A DNA stretch of 47,442 bases from an uncultured Acidimicrobiales bacterium. GTDB lineage: Bacteria; Actinomycetota; Acidimicrobiia; Acidimicrobiales; CADCSY01. Both the position numbers and the translations under genes were made by a program. Position 1 is the first letter of the stretch. Every line of letters starts with the position of its first letter. The stretch spans positions 1-47,442 of the forward strand of contig CADCSY010000096.1 of NCBI GenBank assembly GCA_902805555.1. The letters are read 5' to 3'. Under the pieces are notes generated by a model, which was not told the origin of the DNA, did not search any database, and saw only the letters and a list, made by a program, of their open reading frames with translations. Below, piece after piece: positions 46,426 through 47,442 of the stretch.

Positions 46426-47411
46426 GAGCGCTCGTCACCGGCGGAGGCGGCTTCCTCGGTGGCGCCATCGTCGGTCGGCTCCTCGAACGGGGGTGGGACG
46501 TCCGCAGCTTCGCCCGCGGCGCCTACCCGCAGCTGGGTGCCCGGGGGGTGGAGGTGCTCCGGGGCGACATCACCGACCCCGAGGCGGTGGAGCGTGCGGC
46601 CAGCGGGTGCGACGTCGTCTTCCACGTCGCGGCGCGGGTCGGGGTGGGCGGCCCCTCCCGGCCGTACCGGCAGGCCAACGTCGGCGGGACGTCCAACGTG
46701 ATCACCGCGTGCCGGCGCCAGGGCGTGGGTCGCCTCGTCTTCACGAGCTCCCCGTCGGTCGTCCACGGCGGCGCCGACCTCGCCGGCGCGTCGGAGGCGC
46801 TCCCGTACCCGTCCGGCCACCTGGCCGCCTACCCGGCCACCAAGGCGAGGGCCGAGCGGCTCGTCCTGGCTGCGAACGCCCCGTCGCTCGCCACCACCTC
46901 CCTCCGCCCCCACCTCGTCTGGGGCCCAGGTGACACCCACCTCGTGCCCGAGCTCGTCGAGCGGGCCCGTCGTGGGCGCCTGCGCTTCGTCGACGGGGGC
47001 GCGGCGGTCGTCGACGCCACCTACGTGGACAACGCCGCCGAGGCACACGTGCTGGCCGCCGAGCGGCTTGCCGGTGACGGGGCCCCGGCCGGGAGGGCGT
47101 ACTTCGTGGCCAACGGCGAGCCTGCACCGGTCCGGGTGCTGGTCAACGCCATCCTCCACGCCGCCGGCCTGGACGAGGTCACGGCGTCGGTCCCCTTCCC
47201 CGTGGCCTACGCAGCAGGGGCGATCGCCGAGCTCGCGTGGCGCGTGGCCCGCCGCAGCGACGACCCGCCGCTCACCCGCTTCGTGGCCCGCCAGCTGGCC
47301 ACCGACCACTGGTTCGACCTCGGTGCCGCCAAGCGAGACGTGGGCTACGAGCCGTTCGTCAGCACCAGCGAGGGCCTCAGCCGACTCGCTGCGAGCCTCT
47401 CGGGAGGCTGA
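46422..47411 (+). CDS. oleD: OleD, 2-alkyl-3-ketoacid reductase
   Basis: 329 residues. OleD reduces the OleA product to the 2-alkyl-3-hydroxy acid using NADPH. It is an extended short-chain dehydrogenase: the Rossmann motif VTGGGGFLGGAIVGRLLERG, then FHVAARVGVGG, the Ser in FTSSPSVVHGG and the YxxxK pair in AAYPATKARAE, with RPHLVWGPGDTHLVPELV typical of the 3-beta-HSD-like branch. The GTG at 46422 overlaps the oleC stop. The stop at 47411 is followed by only 31 nt of window, so any further gene of the operon would lie beyond the edge. Confidence 0.94.
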   Translation: MRALVTGGGGFLGGAIVGRLLERGWDVRSFARGAYPQLGARGVEVLRGDITDPEAVERAASGCDVVFHVAARVGVGGPSRPYRQANVGGTSNVITACRRQGVGRLVFTSSPSVVHGGADLAGASEALPYPSGHLAAYPATKARAERLVLAANAPSLATTSLRPHLVWGPGDTHLVPELVERARRGRLRFVDGGAAVVDATYVDNAAEAHVLAAERLAGDGAPAGRAYFVANGEPAPVRVLVNAILHAAGLDEVTASVPFPVAYAAGAIAELAWRVARRSDDPPLTRFVARQLATDHWFDLGAAKRDVGYEPFVSTSEGLSRLAASLSGG

Positions 47412-47442
47412 GAACCCGGTGCCGGGCCGCGCCGGGCGTGTG

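Overview
The window is about 47.4 kb of very GC-rich, gene-dense DNA. It reads as the chromosome of a free-living member of the Actinomycetota. Support for this: a dnaK-grpE-dnaJ-hspR operon and clpB with HspR-type (HAIR) operators, a BldC-like small MerR protein, an Rv2466c-like mycothiol-dependent thioredoxin-fold enzyme, an M. tuberculosis-type bifunctional dCTP deaminase, and many promoters whose -10 box lies 6-7 nt before the start codon (leaderless mRNAs). The class Acidimicrobiia is my best guess, but it is inference from protein flavour only. No prophage, insertion sequence or CRISPR array is visible.

Layout. 1-640: an odd junction of a truncated ABC-transporter ATPase (minus) and a MarR regulator (plus), possibly a contig-edge artefact. 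660-2431: tRNA-Gly(CCC), dcd, a frameshifted and N-truncated GGDEF gene, and a VanZ-like gene. 2428-5392: a membrane Fe-S oxidoreductase of the EtfD/HdrD type and a stand-alone cyclic-nucleotide-binding protein. 5487-7928: a nitrogen island made of a short GlnR-like winged-helix regulator, its probable 11-bp-phased operators, amt and glnB, closed by a strong terminator. 8018-13989 (minus): a complete seven-gene Mrp (mnhABCDEFG) cation/proton antiporter operon. 14071-15080 (minus): gpmA and a small acidic membrane protein. 15381-22207: the heat-shock region dnaK-grpE-dnaJ-hspR and clpB with two matching HAIR operators. 22432-37649: a purine cluster (purA, purD, DUF2332, purE, purK, purB, purC, purS, purQ, purL, purF, purM), interrupted by a small antisense-strand gene and followed by pyrE on the minus strand. 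37795-42642: the mycothiol-linked oxidoreductase, a fused E1 alpha/beta 2-oxoacid dehydrogenase with a probable CTG start, a bldC homologue, and malic enzyme with an ACT domain. 42966-47411: a complete, translationally coupled oleABCD operon for head-to-head condensation of fatty acyl-CoAs to long-chain olefins via a beta-lactone.

How the parts fit. The purine genes cover most of the route to IMP and its branch to AMP; purN and purH are not in the window. PurS, PurQ and the short PurL make the three-part FGAM synthetase, and PurE plus PurK make the N5-CAIR route. The Amt/PII pair with a GlnR-like regulator would handle ammonium. The Ole enzymes would make long-chain hydrocarbons from fatty acids, and the EtfD-like protein probably feeds beta-oxidation electrons to the quinone pool.

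Most notable observations: the intact oleABCD operon with separate OleB and OleC; the receiver-degenerate GlnR-like regulator with phased direct repeats at both its own and the amt promoters; a consistent leaderless -10/start geometry at up to twelve genes, including one that begins an 11-codon leader ORF coupled to purE; a 107-bp duplication at the dnaK/grpE junction that creates a coupled 36-codon ORF; and a probable CTG start for the E1 enzyme.
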